Source: Desulfobulbaceae bacterium (GTDB lineage Bacteria > Desulfobacterota > Desulfobulbia > Desulfobulbales > Desulfobulbaceae). From it: a DNA stretch of 6,021 bases. A model generated the notes under the pieces. The model saw nothing but the letters and a program-made list of their open reading frames with translations, was not told the DNA's origin and ran no database searches. The stretch covers positions 1 through 6,021 of the forward strand of contig DAOVTM010000253.1 in the NCBI GenBank assembly GCA_030633145.1, given 5' to 3'. Below are positions 5,764-6,021 of the stretch, in pieces. The position numbers and the translations under genes were made by a program. The first letter of the stretch is position 1, and every line of letters begins with the position of its first letter.

Positions 5764-5955
5764 ACTGACCCGGCATGTGCGAGGACATCAGTAGAGAACT
5801 ACCATGATTTGGAGGGCATTTTTTTGTTGTTTTTGCCATAGCTTTCTGATTTTCCATGGTATCAAAACATTGAATATTTTTTTGTTCTCTGGTAGATAAT
5901 TGCTATTAAAAAATTGGCATCCTTCATTTGCCAGTTGACACTTTTCGCACAATCT
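5764..5955. other. AT-rich intergenic region downstream of hemG
   Basis: No gene is supported. The region contains an 11-bp direct repeat ATTTTTTTGTT at 5818-5828 and 5876-5886, and a separated dyad TACCATG (5800-5806) / CATGGTA (5855-5861) around a 48-base loop. Neither gives a compact intrinsic terminator for hemG; the first strong stem after the stop is the palindrome at 5956-5981. Confidence 0.5.
5908..5933 (-). terminator. Weak leftward intrinsic terminator
   Basis: TGGCA (5915-5919) and TGCCA (5929-5933) form a 5-bp stem with a 9-base loop. On the minus strand it is followed by ATTTTTT (5914-5908). It would end a leftward gene lying to the right of the window. The stem is short, so this is tentative. 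Confidence 0.3.
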
Positions 5956-5981
5956 GGCTCCCAAGCTCCAGCTTGGGAGCC
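5956..5981. repeat. 26-bp palindrome, REP-like, possible hemG terminator
   Basis: GGCTCCCAAGCT (5956-5967) and its exact reverse complement (5970-5981) are separated by CC. The stem is followed by TGTTTTTAG, so on the plus strand it looks like a strong intrinsic terminator about 190 bases after hemG. The core AAGCTCCAGCTT recurs at 5991-6002, which suggests a member of an interspersed palindromic repeat family mobilised by REP-associated transposases. Both roles can coexist. Confidence 0.6.
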
Positions 5982-5988
5982 TGTTTTT

Positions 5989-6004
5989 AGAAGCTCCAGC
6001 TTCT
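5989..6004. repeat. 16-bp palindrome sharing the AAGCTCCAGCTT core
   Basis: AGAAGCT (5989-5995) and AGCTTCT (5998-6004) flank CC. The central 12 bases equal those of the palindrome 28 bp to the left, but the outer arm bases differ, as expected of related repeat units rather than a simple local duplication. Confidence 0.55.
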
Positions 6005-6021
6005 CGTAATAGCCGGGAAGC
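5999..6021. repeat. Third overlapping hairpin at the window edge
   Basis: GCTTCTCG (5999-6006) can pair with CGGGAAGC (6014-6021) as 8 pairs including one T-G wobble, around a 7-base loop. It competes with the 5989-6004 hairpin for its right arm. The element may continue beyond the window. Confidence 0.35.

Noticed and set aside
5800..5861. TACCATG/CATGGTA dyad as hemG terminator
   Set aside because: The 48-base loop is too large and the sequence after the right arm is not a U-tract, so it is not a credible intrinsic terminator.
5804..5899. 31-residue hydrophobic, Phe/Cys-rich frame starting at the ATG at 5804
   Set aside because: Its composition simply follows the T-runs of this region. 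Only a weak AGAG precedes it, and the same bases are better explained as non-coding AT-rich spacer.
5935..5940. Perfect TTGACA, possible -35 of a rightward promoter
   Set aside because: No acceptable -10 lies 15-19 bases downstream; that space is taken by the palindrome at 5956-5981.
1..6021. tRNA, rRNA, CRISPR array, riboswitch or complete insertion sequence
   Set aside because: No regularly spaced repeat-spacer array, cloverleaf, conserved rRNA segment or complete transposase with terminal repeats was found on reading both strands by eye.

Overview
The window carries one divergent pair of transcription units with AT-rich, repeat-bearing edges. Gene content and moderate GC point to a Gram-negative bacterium with an outer membrane (a lipobox lipoprotein with a BamE-like domain). 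My best guess is a Desulfobulbaceae-like Desulfobacterota organism, possibly a relative of the cable bacteria. That guess rests on the look of the proteins and the neighbourhood and could not be searched.

Layout. 1-201 is an open frame running in from the left edge, perhaps the C-terminus of an unrecognised AT-rich gene. 202-453 is non-coding. On the minus strand, read right to left, come htpG (4217-2343, Hsp90 chaperone), a small BamE/SmpA-like lipoprotein gene (2214-1837), pcm (1807-1151, protein-L-isoaspartate O-methyltransferase) and a yqaA-type DedA membrane protein gene (1158-454). The last two overlap by 8 bp. A strong perfect dyad (2247-2275) sits between htpG and the lipoprotein gene and probably ends or attenuates htpG transcription. 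On the plus strand, hemG (4348-5763) encodes a HemG/HemY-type protoporphyrinogen oxidase. It diverges from htpG across 130 bp in which the two best sigma70-like promoters have overlapping -10 boxes on opposite strands. 5764-5955 is AT-rich, and the right edge (5956-6021) holds a cluster of palindromes sharing the core AAGCTCCAGCTT, like REP-type interspersed repeats.

How the genes fit together. htpG (refolding), the BamE-like lipoprotein (possibly outer-membrane assembly), pcm (repair of isoaspartyl damage) and yqaA (envelope, DedA superfamily) read as a protein- and envelope-maintenance neighbourhood. hemG supplies the penultimate step of protoporphyrin-dependent haem synthesis. None of the core genes is novel.

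The parts most worth a second look are non-standard signals: a dnaX-like frameshift cassette inside hemG (SD-like GGGGAGGG, slippery A AAA AAG, downstream stem), the overlapping divergent promoters, the 29-bp dyad after htpG, a 9-bp direct repeat in the htpG leader, and the palindrome cluster at the right edge.
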